Source: Paraburkholderia sp. PGU19
GTDB taxonomy: Bacteria > Pseudomonadota > Gammaproteobacteria > Burkholderiales > Burkholderiaceae
Reading direction: 5' to 3'
Assembly (NCBI RefSeq): GCF_013426915.1
Contig: NZ_AP023181.1
Location: forward strand, 1-64,000
Length of the DNA: 64,000 nucleotides
Below are positions 17,909 through 26,300 of this stretch, piece after piece. The position numbers and the translations under genes were made by a program. The notes below the pieces were generated by a model, which had not been told where the DNA came from, ran no database searches, and saw only the letters and a program-made list of their open reading frames with translations. Position 1 is the first letter of the stretch, and each line of letters opens with the position of its first letter.

Positions 17909-19642
17909 ATGACCCCATCCCCGCGGTACCTCGTCGTCTTCATTCCCCTGCTGTTCGCCGCGCTCGCATCGCCCACCTCGCGAGCCGCCGACGAAGCGCA
18001 GAACACGTCCACCACCACCTCCGCGCCGATGCCGTCGACCTTTGCGCCCGTCAGCCAGGCGCAGCTCGACAGCGCCGCCGGCAACACGTCCGACTGGCTG
18101 CATTCGAACGGATCGTATGCGCAGACGCGCTTCTATCCGGGCACGCAGATCAACCAGACCAACGTGGCGAAGCTGAGGCCCGTGTTCATCTTTCAGACGG
18201 CTGTTAATGAATCGATGGAAACGGCGCCGATCGTCTCGAATGGCGTGATGTTCATCACGACGTCGTTCAATCACGTCTATGCCGTCGATGCCGTGACGGG
18301 CAAGGAATTCTGGCATTACAAGCACAAGATGGGCCCCGTCACGACCTTCTGTTGCGGGCCCAACAATCGCGGCGTGGCGATTTCCGGCGACCGGCTATTC
18401 ATGGGCACGCTCGACGCGAAACTGGTCGCGCTCGACGCGAAGACGGGCAACGTGCTGTGGGAAACCAGGATCGCCGATCCTGACGAGGGCTACTCGGAAA
18501 CGATGGCGCCAACGGTGGTGGACGGCAAGGTGCTGATCGGCACGAACGGCGGCGAATACGGCATACGCGGCTTCGTGAAGGCGTTCGACGCGAATTCCGG
18601 GCAACTGCTGTGGACGTTCTATACGATTCCCGACTCAGGCCAGGAAGGCGTGTGGGCGACCAAAGACGCGACGGGCCGCGACGAGAAGCGCGACATCGCC
18701 GCCGAGAAGAAGCAGCTTGCCGATAAAGGCGGCGACTTCTACAAGACGCTCGGCGGCGGCGTGTGGATGACGCCCGCCATCGACCGCAAGACGCATACGG
18801 TGTTTTTCGTGGTCGGCAACCCGTCGCCGGATCTGTATGGCGCGATCCGCCCGGGCGACAACCTTTATACGGACTCGCTCGTCGCCATCGATCTCGACAC
18901 GGGCAAGTACAAATGGCATTACCAGTACGTGCCGCACGACGTGTGGGACCTCGACGCCGTCAGCCCGCCGATCCTGATCGACGTGCGCGACACGAACGGC
19001 AAGATGATCCCCGGCGTGATCCATGGCGGCAAGACGGGGCACATCTATGTGCATGATCGCGCAACGGGCCGCCTGATCCGCTTCTCGCAGGCAATGATTC
19101 CGCAGGAGAACATGTGGACGCTGCCGACCGCCGAGGGCGCGCGGATGCTGCCGGGCGCGAACGGCGGTGTCGAATGGTCGCCGATGGCGTTCGATCCGAA
19201 GACGCGCCTCGCCTACGCGGCCAACCTGCATCAACCGATGACCTATCAGGTCACGGACGCGCCGTATCCCGGCGGCAGCAAGCTGTGGCTAGGCGGCGCG
19301 TTCAAGGTGATTCCGTCCGAAGAGCAATGGGGCAAGCTGTCGGCCGTCAACGTCGACACGGGCAAGGTGGCGTGGGACTTCAAGACGGCGCAGCCGTTGA
19401 TCGGCGGCGTGCTCGTGACGGGGGGCGGCCTCGTGTTCAACGGCGAAGGCAACGGGCTGTTCCGCGCGTTCGATGCAGCGACGGGCAAGAAGCTTTGGGA
19501 GTTTCAGTGCGGCGCGGGCGTGAATGCGCCAGCCGTGTCGTATAGCGTGCATGGCAAGCAGTATGTGGCCGTCGCGGCGGGCGGCAACACGCAACTGGAC
19601 TTCAAACGCGGTAACACGGTGCTGGTCTTCGCGTTGCCGTGA
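17909..19642 (+). CDS. PQQ-dependent alcohol dehydrogenase, possibly lanthanide type
   Basis: A 577-residue periplasmic quinoprotein without a fused haem domain. The signal peptide ends near SRA (residue 26). The eight-bladed propeller shows the vicinal disulfide Cys148-Cys149, metal ligands Glu216 (NGGEYG) and Asn303 (VGNPSP), and catalytic Asp347. Asp349 two residues later (VWDLDA) is the position taken by the extra lanthanide ligand of XoxF and ExaF/PedH; calcium enzymes have a small residue there. No PQQ biosynthesis gene is nearby. The stop overlaps the GTG start of the cytochrome gene, which is the likely electron acceptor. Confidence 0.9.
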   Translation: MTPSPRYLVVFIPLLFAALASPTSRAADEAQNTSTTTSAPMPSTFAPVSQAQLDSAAGNTSDWLHSNGSYAQTRFYPGTQINQTNVAKLRPVFIFQTAVNESMETAPIVSNGVMFITTSFNHVYAVDAVTGKEFWHYKHKMGPVTTFCCGPNNRGVAISGDRLFMGTLDAKLVALDAKTGNVLWETRIADPDEGYSETMAPTVVDGKVLIGTNGGEYGIRGFVKAFDANSGQLLWTFYTIPDSGQEGVWATKDATGRDEKRDIAAEKKQLADKGGDFYKTLGGGVWMTPAIDRKTHTVFFVVGNPSPDLYGAIRPGDNLYTDSLVAIDLDTGKYKWHYQYVPHDVWDLDAVSPPILIDVRDTNGKMIPGVIHGGKTGHIYVHDRATGRLIRFSQAMIPQENMWTLPTAEGARMLPGANGGVEWSPMAFDPKTRLAYAANLHQPMTYQVTDAPYPGGSKLWLGGAFKVIPSEEQWGKLSAVNVDTGKVAWDFKTAQPLIGGVLVTGGGLVFNGEGNGLFRAFDAATGKKLWEFQCGAGVNAPAVSYSVHGKQYVAVAAGGNTQLDFKRGNTVLVFALP

Positions 19643-20286
19643 CGACGCGAACCGGGACGTCATCGCTCACCGCGCAGCGCGCAGCGCGTATCGTCGCGCG
19701 CGCTTGCGCGGTGTTTCTCGCAGTGGTTCTTTGTGTGGGCGGCGTCACGTGGCCGCTCGCCGACGCACGCGCCGACGCGGAAGCCGGCAAGACGAAGGCG
19801 CAGACCTGCGTGGCCTGTCACGGCCCGATGGGCAATTCGACCGATCCGCAGTATCCCGTGCTCGCGGGGCAGACCGCGCGGTACGTGTACCTTCAGTTGA
19901 AGGACTTCAAGGATGGCCGTCGCAAGGACCCGCGCATGTCGCCGATGGCGGCGCACCTGTCGAAAGACGACATGCAGAATCTCGCTGACTATTTCGCCAC
20001 GCAGAAACCCGTGCCCGTCGATTTCAAGTCGGACGGCGTCGCCGTCGAAGCGGGGCGCACGAAGTCGGCTGCGGAGCTTTGCACGATGTGCCACCTCGGC
20101 AACTTCACCGGTCAGAACGAGATTCCGCGTGTGGCCGGGCAGCACTATCAGTACATCGTCAAGCAACTGCAGGACTTCCGTTCCCGCAAGCGCACCAACG
20201 ATGGGGGCAACATGGGCAGCGTCGCGCGCAATCTGACTGACGACGATATCCGCAACCTTGCCAGTTACGTCGCGAATCTGCAGTAG
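19639..20286 (+). CDS. Dihaem cytochrome c (c4 type)
   Basis: A 215-residue exported cytochrome with two haem sites, CVACH (Cys57, Cys60, His61) and CTMCH (Cys148, Cys151, His152). Each is followed by a cytochrome-c4-like half with a YxxxQLxDF helix, and there is a hydrophobic signal segment at residues 18-46. The GTG start at 19639 overlaps the dehydrogenase stop (GTGA), so the two proteins are made together. It should carry electrons from the PQQ enzyme to the terminal oxidase. Confidence 0.92.
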   Translation: MTTRTGTSSLTAQRAARIVARACAVFLAVVLCVGGVTWPLADARADAEAGKTKAQTCVACHGPMGNSTDPQYPVLAGQTARYVYLQLKDFKDGRRKDPRMSPMAAHLSKDDMQNLADYFATQKPVPVDFKSDGVAVEAGRTKSAAELCTMCHLGNFTGQNEIPRVAGQHYQYIVKQLQDFRSRKRTNDGGNMGSVARNLTDDDIRNLASYVANLQ

Positions 20287-20302
20287 TCTCGGGGAGACGA
20301 TC

Positions 20303-20974
20303 ATGTATCACGCCGTGCGGTATGGGGTGACTGCGTTGTCGATGGTCTGCGCGCTTTGGGCCGCGTCGGGCGCTGCGCTGCCTGCGGCAGCCGAAGAAGC
20401 GGGCGAGGTGAATCGCGCGCTGCTTGCAGCCGCGAAAGACAGCGACCGTGCCAGCGCGATCGCGGCGCTCGATCGCGGCGCGGCCGTCGATGCGATGACG
20501 AGAATCGGCGACACCCCGCTGCTCACGGCATGCAAGAAGGGCGACGCCGAGATGGCGCGCGTGATGGTCGATCATGGCGCAAACGTGAAGCGCGCGAACG
20601 CGTCCGGTGTCACGCCGCTGATGGCGGCCGCGTATGGCGGCTACGACGGCATCGCCGCGTTGCTGCTCGCGCGCGGCGCCGATCCGCTGGCAACGGATCG
20701 CGTCGGCAAGACCGCGATGGAGTACGCGGCGGGACAGGGGCAAACGCAAGTGGTGAAGCAGTTGCTCGATACGGGCATCGACGTGAACCGCCGCTACAAG
20801 AACGATCTCACTGCGTTGATGTGGGCAGCCGGCTACGATCGCGCCGATACCGTGAAGCTGCTGCTCGCGCGCGGCGCTGACGAATCGCTGAAAGACAACC
20901 GCGGCATGACGGCAAAGGATATTGCCGCGCAGACCCAATCGAATCAGGTGGCGAATCTGTTGTCCGCGCATTAA
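20303..20974 (+). CDS. Exported ankyrin-repeat protein
   Basis: A 223-residue protein with a signal peptide (residues 1-30, ending PAAAEE) and about five ankyrin repeats. Examples are GDTPLLTACKKGDAEMARVMVDHGANV, GVTPLMAAAYGGYDGIAALLLARGADP and LTALMWAAGYDRADTVKLLLARGADE. ATG 20303 follows GGGGAGACGATC; the frame from 20258 is longer but overlaps the cytochrome gene. It is only 16 bases behind that gene. Ankyrin proteins next to periplasmic redox enzymes usually act as protein partners, so assembly or protection of the dehydrogenase is a guess. Confidence 0.88.
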   Translation: MYHAVRYGVTALSMVCALWAASGAALPAAAEEAGEVNRALLAAAKDSDRASAIAALDRGAAVDAMTRIGDTPLLTACKKGDAEMARVMVDHGANVKRANASGVTPLMAAAYGGYDGIAALLLARGADPLATDRVGKTAMEYAAGQGQTQVVKQLLDTGIDVNRRYKNDLTALMWAAGYDRADTVKLLLARGADESLKDNRGMTAKDIAAQTQSNQVANLLSAH

Positions 20975-21473
20975 TTGCGGAGACAGCGGCACTTTATCTG
21001 GTTCGTCGAAAGCCATTCCGATTTAAACGAAAAAACTTAATTCGCCAATTCGTTTCATCGATTGCGCGATACAGCATTACGCGAATGATTTCGACGTGAT
21101 TTTCTCGACTCCAAACAATGGATGCGAACGCAAGTTTCGATCCTATTCATCGCGCATAGCCTTTAAAAACGGGCCTTGACAAATCACCGCGCGACCTTCT
21201 ATTTTTCCTCTGCCACCATTCATTACCAAATCTTTCCTTAGCGGATATCGATAAAGAACCAGTACAACTTACCGGCATGGTTTCTCGTTGCGTAATTAGT
21301 GATCCGAATTATTAGAATATTGAGCAACATGTATCAAAGTTGTTAGAAACAAGAAAGTTTAATGTCAGCCGCTGTGAGTGCCGACGAGTTCTGCACCGCT
21401 GTCTGTTTCCTATGCGCCTCACCGGCGAAGGCGGCCTTTGTGTAGCGGTAACTGATCTATCACAGGGACAGAA
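20975..21473. other. AT-rich intergenic region of about 500 bases
   Basis: The stretch is far richer in A and T than its surroundings (for example TTTAAACGAAAAAACTTAA at about 21023 and AATTATTAGAATATTGAG at about 21307). It has no open frame worth calling. It holds a promoter candidate at 21176. The composition suggests a regulatory or nucleoid-protein-bound region or a remnant of foreign DNA. Confidence 0.5.
21176..21204 (+). promoter_or_regulatory. Sigma-70 promoter candidate upstream of the S10 peptidase
   Basis: A perfect TTGACA (21176-21181) is followed after 17 bp by CTATTT (21199-21204), with TATTTT one base later. It points towards the peptidase gene about 270 bases downstream. Confidence 0.4.
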
Positions 21474-23298
21474 ATGAAACCAGACCGTGGCATTAGCGGC
21501 AGCCGCCCGCGTCTGGGGCGGCTAGCCGCTTCAGGCGCAATGATTCTCGGGTTGCTGGTTCTCGCGGGATGTGGGGAGGCGACAGCAGTCCCGCTTCGTC
21601 GGCGACGAGCGCGTTGAGCCAGGCGGCGGCGAATCCGCAAGCGCTCGCGCAGCAACAGGCCCACCCGCAGGCGGCCAACAAGCCGTACACCGATCCGATT
21701 CCCTATTCGCCGCACGCGAATGACGGCCTGGCCGCATCGCAGGTCGCGGAGAAGGCGGCCGTGATGCACTACCAGTGGCAGTCGGGCAAGACGACGGTCA
21801 ACTACACGACGACGACAGGCCACCTGACAGCGGCCGATGCGAACGGCAATCCGGAAGCGACGATGTCGTACGTTGCCTATACGGCGCAGGGTTCGAAAGG
21901 CAAAGCGCGCCCCGTGACCTTCATCTACAACGGCGGCCCGGGGTCGTCGTCGATCTGGCTGCGGCTCGGTTCGTTCGCGCCGACGCGCGTCGCGACGCCC
22001 GATCCGCTTCTCACCAACTGGCCGAACTACCCGCTCGTCGACAATGCGGAAAGCCTGATCGACACCACGGACATGGTGTTCATCGATCCGCCCGGCACAG
22101 GTCTATCGGAAGCGGTCCTGCCTTATACGAACAAGCAGTTCTGGGGCGTCGATTCCGACGTCAACATCATGCGCGATTTCATCATCCGCTATCTGGCGGT
22201 GAACAATCGCGGCGCTTCGCCCATCTATCTCTATGGCGAGTCATATGGCACGCCGCGCACCGACATGCTTGCGCTCGCGCTCGAAACGGCAGGCGTGCCG
22301 CTGACGGGCATCGTGCTGCAGTCAGCGATTCTCAACTACTTCGCCGACGCAATCGAAGCCGTGGCGATCTTCGGCACCAAGGAAGGTCTGCAGCTGGACA
22401 CCGATACGCTCGCCGGTTACTACCCCGGCTATGCAGAGGTTGCGGCGTACTTCCATCAGGTGTCGCCGCCGCTGCTCGATCAGGGGCTGTTCGCGCTGCA
22501 ATCGGAAATCTTCGCGACGGGCCAGTACAACCATTTCAGGCAGTACGCGGAGACATGGGTGCTGAGCCAGTTCGGACTTCCCGGTTACTTCGACCCGCCC
22601 GTGTATCCGGCGACGCGCACGCTGCAATCATGGGAGTGGCCGTCGAGCCTCACGCTGCATGCGTTGCAGGCTTACTTCGATCCCAACTCGTTTGGCCTGG
22701 CGCTGGTTCCGGGTTCCACGATCGGCCGCTACGATGGACGTGTGTCGCTGCCCAATTCGGACCCGCGCCTGCAGACAGATGGCGACCCGTCCGACATCCT
22801 GATCTCGCAGCCGTTCACGACGGCACTAGCGACGCAGATGCCGGACTATCTCGGCTACACGGCGCCGAACGCGACGTACATGCCGCTGAACGACGAGATC
22901 ATCCAGGTATGGGACTTCTCGCACGACGGCCAGGCGCTGCCCGATACGCTGCCTGATCTGCTCGGCGCGATCACGCTCAATCCGAAGCTCAAGGTGCTCG
23001 CCGAGAACGGCTTCCACGATCTCGCCACGCCGTTCTTCAAGACGGAAAAGGATCTGGCGCGTCTGCAAACGGTGCCCGGCCTGAATCCGGATCTGCAAGT
23101 GAACTTCTTCCAGGGCGGGCATATGATTTATCTGGACGACGTGGCGCGTCCAAAGATGAAGAGCGATCTGGTGGATTACTACAGCCGCCAGCCGATTCCG
23201 CTCGCGCTGTCGCTGTGGACGTTGCCGGCGCCGTGGAGCGACGAAAGCCCGGCGGGCACGCGCCGACCTCTACGGCACAGGCTGCGGCGACGCAGTAG
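21474..23298 (+). pseudogene. Serine carboxypeptidase (S10) lipoprotein with two apparent frameshifts
   Basis: ATG 21474 starts a lipoprotein signal ending in LVLAGC (Cys33). The frame then breaks at GGGG (21573-21576). With one G added it runs GCGGGDSSPASS into the main frame. That frame shows the family segment NGGPGSSS, nucleophile Ser in YGESYG, Asp in ENGFHDLATP and His in GGHMIYLDD. Near 23250 a second G insertion (CCCGG to CCCGGG) would give the tail GGHAPTSTAQAAATQ and a stop at 23296-23298, just before a hairpin; the uncorrected frame reads through that hairpin to 23371. Both corrections give 608 residues. The protein is probably an outer-membrane-anchored periplasmic peptidase. Confidence 0.8.
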
Positions 23299-23312
23299 GG
23301 GCAATGGAACAG

Positions 23313-23343
23313 GTCCCCGCCCGTCACTGTTGCGTGCGGGGAC
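23313..23343 (+). terminator. Hairpin between the peptidase and EF-hand genes
   Basis: GTCCCCGC (23313-23320) pairs with GCGGGGAC (23336-23343). It lies 15 bases after the corrected peptidase stop and 31 bases before the next gene. Its position supports a stop at 23298 rather than read-through. Confidence 0.55.
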
Positions 23344-23373
23344 TCCCGGCTCATCTATTCAGGGCGAGTGATC

Positions 23374-23769
23374 ATGACTTCAATCGATAGGTTGTCGCGC
23401 ATTCTTTCCATCATCGTCGTGCTCGGCGCCGCGATGGGCAGCGCGCATGCAGCGACGCAGGCCGTTGCGCCCGTTACGTTGCCAAAGGGCGGCCATGGCG
23501 TCGACGGTCCGTTCTTCCCGACCAACCGCGTCGCCGCTGTTACGCCCTCCACAGGGACGCAATTGCAGCAGCAGGCGCAGCAGCGCATCGACGCGCGCAT
23601 GGGCGCGAATTCGGTGCTGGGCAACGGCGCTTCGATTACGAAAGCGCAGGCGCAAAGCAGCGGCCTTGGGTTTATCGCGCAGCACTTCGATCAGATCGAC
23701 ACCGCGCATTCGGGGCGGGTGTCGTTGAATGACGTCAAGCAGTATTTGCAGCAGCAACAGGGGCAATAA
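23374..23769 (+). CDS. Exported EF-hand-like protein
   Basis: A 131-residue protein with a signal peptide ending near SAHA (residue 28). One C-terminal EF-hand loop is visible: D-T-A-H-S-G-R-V-S-L-N-D has Asp1, Ser5, Gly6, hydrophobic 8 and Asp12, but Ala at position 3, so calcium binding may be weak. The middle is Gln-rich. ATG 23374 follows AGGGCGAGTGATC; a GTG at 23368 is possible. It may be co-expressed with the S10 peptidase upstream. Function unknown. Confidence 0.75.
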   Translation: MTSIDRLSRILSIIVVLGAAMGSAHAATQAVAPVTLPKGGHGVDGPFFPTNRVAAVTPSTGTQLQQQAQQRIDARMGANSVLGNGASITKAQAQSSGLGFIAQHFDQIDTAHSGRVSLNDVKQYLQQQQGQ

Positions 23770-23774
23770 AAAAA

Positions 23775-23806
23775 GCCCGCGCATCGATTGACGTCGATGC
23801 GCGGGC
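23775..23806. terminator. Bidirectional intrinsic terminator
   Basis: GCCCGCGCATCGA pairs perfectly with TCGATGCGCGGGC around TTGACG, six bases after the EF-hand gene stop. On the minus strand the stem is followed by seven Ts, so it is a textbook terminator for the deacetylase gene that ends at 23840. It also closes the forward unit. Confidence 0.9.
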
Positions 23807-23839
23807 TATCCTTGCAGATGCCGGACGCAGCGTCGCGGC

Positions 23840-24775
23840 TCAAGTCCCCATCAACGCGCGCACATGCGCGCGCGTGCCGCCCGACAGCCCCTCCATGCTG
23901 TAGCCGCCTTCGAGTATCGACACCACGCGTCCCTCGCAGGTCTCGTCGGCGATGCGTACCAGTTCACGCGTGATCCAGTGGAAGTCGTCATCGTCGAGAC
24001 GCAGTGCGGCGAGCGGATCGAGCCGATGCGCGTCGAAGCCCGCTGAAATGATGATCAGTTCTGGACGAAACTCGCGCACGGCGGGCAGCATATCGGCCTC
24101 GATGCGCGAACGGAACAGATCCGAATCGCAACCTGGCGGCAGCGGCACGTTGAGGATGTTGTGGCTCACGCCCGTTTCGGCCGACTTGCCCGTGCCGGGA
24201 TACAGCGGCGATTGATGACTCGATGCATAGAAGAGTTCGGGCCGGTCATAAAACGCGGCCTGCGTGCCGTTGCCGTGATGAACGTCGAAATCGACGACGG
24301 CCACGCGCTCCAGTTTGTGCACGTCGTAGGCATACGCAGCCGCGATGGCCGCCTGATTGAAGATGCAAAAGCCCATCGCCTTGCCGGGCTCCGCATGGTG
24401 CCCGCAAGGACGCGTCGCGCAAAACACGTTGCGCGCGTCGTTGTTGAGCACGGCATCGACGCCCGCGCACGCCGCGCCGACGCAGCGCATCACGGCTTCC
24501 CACGAACCCGGCGACATGACCGTATCGCCGCCGTCGAGCGGCATATAGCCGTGCTTCGGCGCGATCTCCGCCACTTCGTCGATGAAGTCCTGGTTGTGAA
24601 TGAGCAGCACCTGTTCGAGCGTGCCCATCGGCGCGTCGCGCCATTCGAGCGCGGCGAATTCCGGCGCGCGCAAGGTTTGCAGCACGGTCTTCAGCCGTTC
24701 CGGCGATTCGGGATGATGCGGGCCGGGCTGATGGTTCAGGCAGGCGGCGTGCGTGTAGACGAGGGTGGGCGGCAT
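23840..24775 (-). CDS. Histone deacetylase family protein (acetylpolyamine/acetoin-type)
   Basis: A 311-residue zinc deacetylase fold. Motifs are HPESPERL, the active-site pair in RPCGHHAEP, and the metal-site segments VVDFDVHHGNGTQ and SAGFDAHRLDPLA, with the C-terminal EGGYSMEGL. Bacterial members deacetylate small molecules such as acetylpolyamines or act in acetoin use; histones are not expected. The ATG at 24775 has only a weak ribosome site. An AraC-type regulator gene lies upstream on the same strand, 167 bases away. A strong terminator follows. Confidence 0.9.
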   Translation of the reverse strand: MPPTLVYTHAACLNHQPGPHHPESPERLKTVLQTLRAPEFAALEWRDAPMGTLEQVLLIHNQDFIDEVAEIAPKHGYMPLDGGDTVMSPGSWEAVMRCVGAACAGVDAVLNNDARNVFCATRPCGHHAEPGKAMGFCIFNQAAIAAAYAYDVHKLERVAVVDFDVHHGNGTQAAFYDRPELFYASSHQSPLYPGTGKSAETGVSHNILNVPLPPGCDSDLFRSRIEADMLPAVREFRPELIIISAGFDAHRLDPLAALRLDDDDFHWITRELVRIADETCEGRVVSILEGGYSMEGLSGGTRAHVRALMGT

Positions 24776-24911
24776 CGGCTGCTGATGCCCGGAAGGCCGG
24801 GCATCGTCTCCTTGGCGTAGATGTTTTCGAATGAGGAGAACGCGCTGTGCGGCGGTGGCGGCTCCGGAGTATTCATCAAGTGTAAGGTCGCGGCTTTCGC
24901 GCCGAACAATA

Positions 24912-24944
24912 AAACAAACTTTGGCACGCCATACACGTTTGTTT
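24912..24944. repeat. Inverted repeat AAACAAAC/GTTTGTTT
   Basis: An 8-bp perfect inverted repeat with a 17-base spacer overlaps the stop of the AraC gene and lies upstream of the deacetylase start. On the minus strand GTTTGTTTT is followed by ATTGTT, so it may end the AraC transcript weakly or serve as an operator for the deacetylase gene. Confidence 0.4.
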
Positions 24945-26040
24945 ATGGAAGCGCCGTGCCGCGATCGCGCCGGACGTCGTTCGGCGTCTTGCCGGTCCAG
25001 CGCTTGAACGCATGGCGAAAGCTCACGGCGTCGCTGAAACCCAGCGTCACGGCAATGTCTTCGATGCTGAGGGTCGTCGTGCTCAGATAGTCGACGGCGA
25101 GCGCCTTGCGCACGCCCGTCAATAACTCGCTATACGACGCGCCTTCTGCTTCGAGCTTGCGGCGAAGCGTGCGCGACGTCATGCACAGACTCTCCGCGAT
25201 CTGTTCGATGTCCGGGAACTTGCCGGGCGTGCGCGTGAGTTCCTGATAGACGCGCCGCGTGACGCCCGCCTGCCAGCGGAACTGCTCCACCAGCCGCGCG
25301 CATTGCGTCGAGACTTGCGCGGCCGTGATCGGATTGGCGAGTTGCGGCGCGCGCGATAGCCACGCGGCGGGGTAGCTCAACAGGTTCTGCGGCTGGTCGA
25401 AGGCGAGCGGGCATTCCAGCACGTCGGACAGCAACGCCGCATGCGGCGGTTGCGCCTGTGTGAACATCGCGCGCGCCGGCACGCACCATGCGCCCATCAC
25501 GTCCTTGATGACCGTCACGTGCACGGCAAACTGCAGGTCGATCAAAAAGCGATAGAGCGACTCGCCGATGTCGGGCATGCGCACTTCGTCGCGATTCGGG
25601 AAGATCCACGATGCCGCGTCGTCGTGCTCGAACCAACGGATATCGAGCATGCCATTGGCGAGCTGATGGTATTTGACGGCGGTATCGAAGGTCTGCGCGA
25701 GCGCTTCCGAGCACAGCAACGCATAGCCGTACATGCCGTAGCTCGATGCATGCAACCGGCAGCCGACACGCACACCGAGATCAGGTCGCCCACATAGACG
25801 GACAGCATTGCCGGCCGCAACCAGGAATTGCAGCGACGAAGTCAGCGTGAACGGGTTGGCAACAGCCCCGGCGTCGAGTTCCGTGCCCGCCAGCACGGCA
25901 TTCGCGTCAATGCCGGCTTCCGACGTCACGTCGAGCAGCGCGACGAGCTTGGAAGGCGCAAAGCGCTTCTCACGCCATCCGATAACGGACGGCGCGTGTT
26001 GATGGATTGCCGCCGCATGCGCGGGCGCGCGTTGCTGCAT
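24943..26040 (-). CDS. AraC family regulator with arabinose-binding-like sensor domain
   Basis: A 365-residue regulator. Residues 20-210 form the N-terminal sensor region of the OruR/ArgR-like AraC group (ALLDVTSEAGIDANAVLAGT, YHQLANGMLDIRW). The C-terminal 100 residues carry two helix-turn-helix motifs (DIEQIAESLCMTSRTLRRKL and SIEDIAVTLGFSDAVSFRHAF). The ATG at 26040 is preferred because the frame further upstream to 26175 is low-complexity and unconserved. It is divergent from the acyl-CoA ligase gene and may control it, the deacetylase gene, or both. Confidence 0.9.
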   Translation of the reverse strand: MQQRAPAHAAAIHQHAPSVIGWREKRFAPSKLVALLDVTSEAGIDANAVLAGTELDAGAVANPFTLTSSLQFLVAAGNAVRLCGRPDLGVRVGCRLHASSYGMYGYALLCSEALAQTFDTAVKYHQLANGMLDIRWFEHDDAASWIFPNRDEVRMPDIGESLYRFLIDLQFAVHVTVIKDVMGAWCVPARAMFTQAQPPHAALLSDVLECPLAFDQPQNLLSYPAAWLSRAPQLANPITAAQVSTQCARLVEQFRWQAGVTRRVYQELTRTPGKFPDIEQIAESLCMTSRTLRRKLEAEGASYSELLTGVRKALAVDYLSTTTLSIEDIAVTLGFSDAVSFRHAFKRWTGKTPNDVRRDRGTALP

Positions 26041-26300
26041 ACGTGAGTGAGTCCTGTGTCCGAAAAGATACCGGTTGCGTGCCCGGAATTCTGCGCCCGA
26101 ACGCATCGGCCTGCCATAGGGTTCACCCTTATTCATCCTGCTGATGCCGCGCGCAAACGCGCATGAATGACGCATGGCGGATCGATCGAGGGCGAAGCAG
26201 CTTGTCCGTTGCGATCACCATTTCGGCCTCGCCGATCATTTGCATCCGCCCGTCCGCGCGCGATAGTTCAACCTGCACAAAAGATCGATCAGGAGACAGC

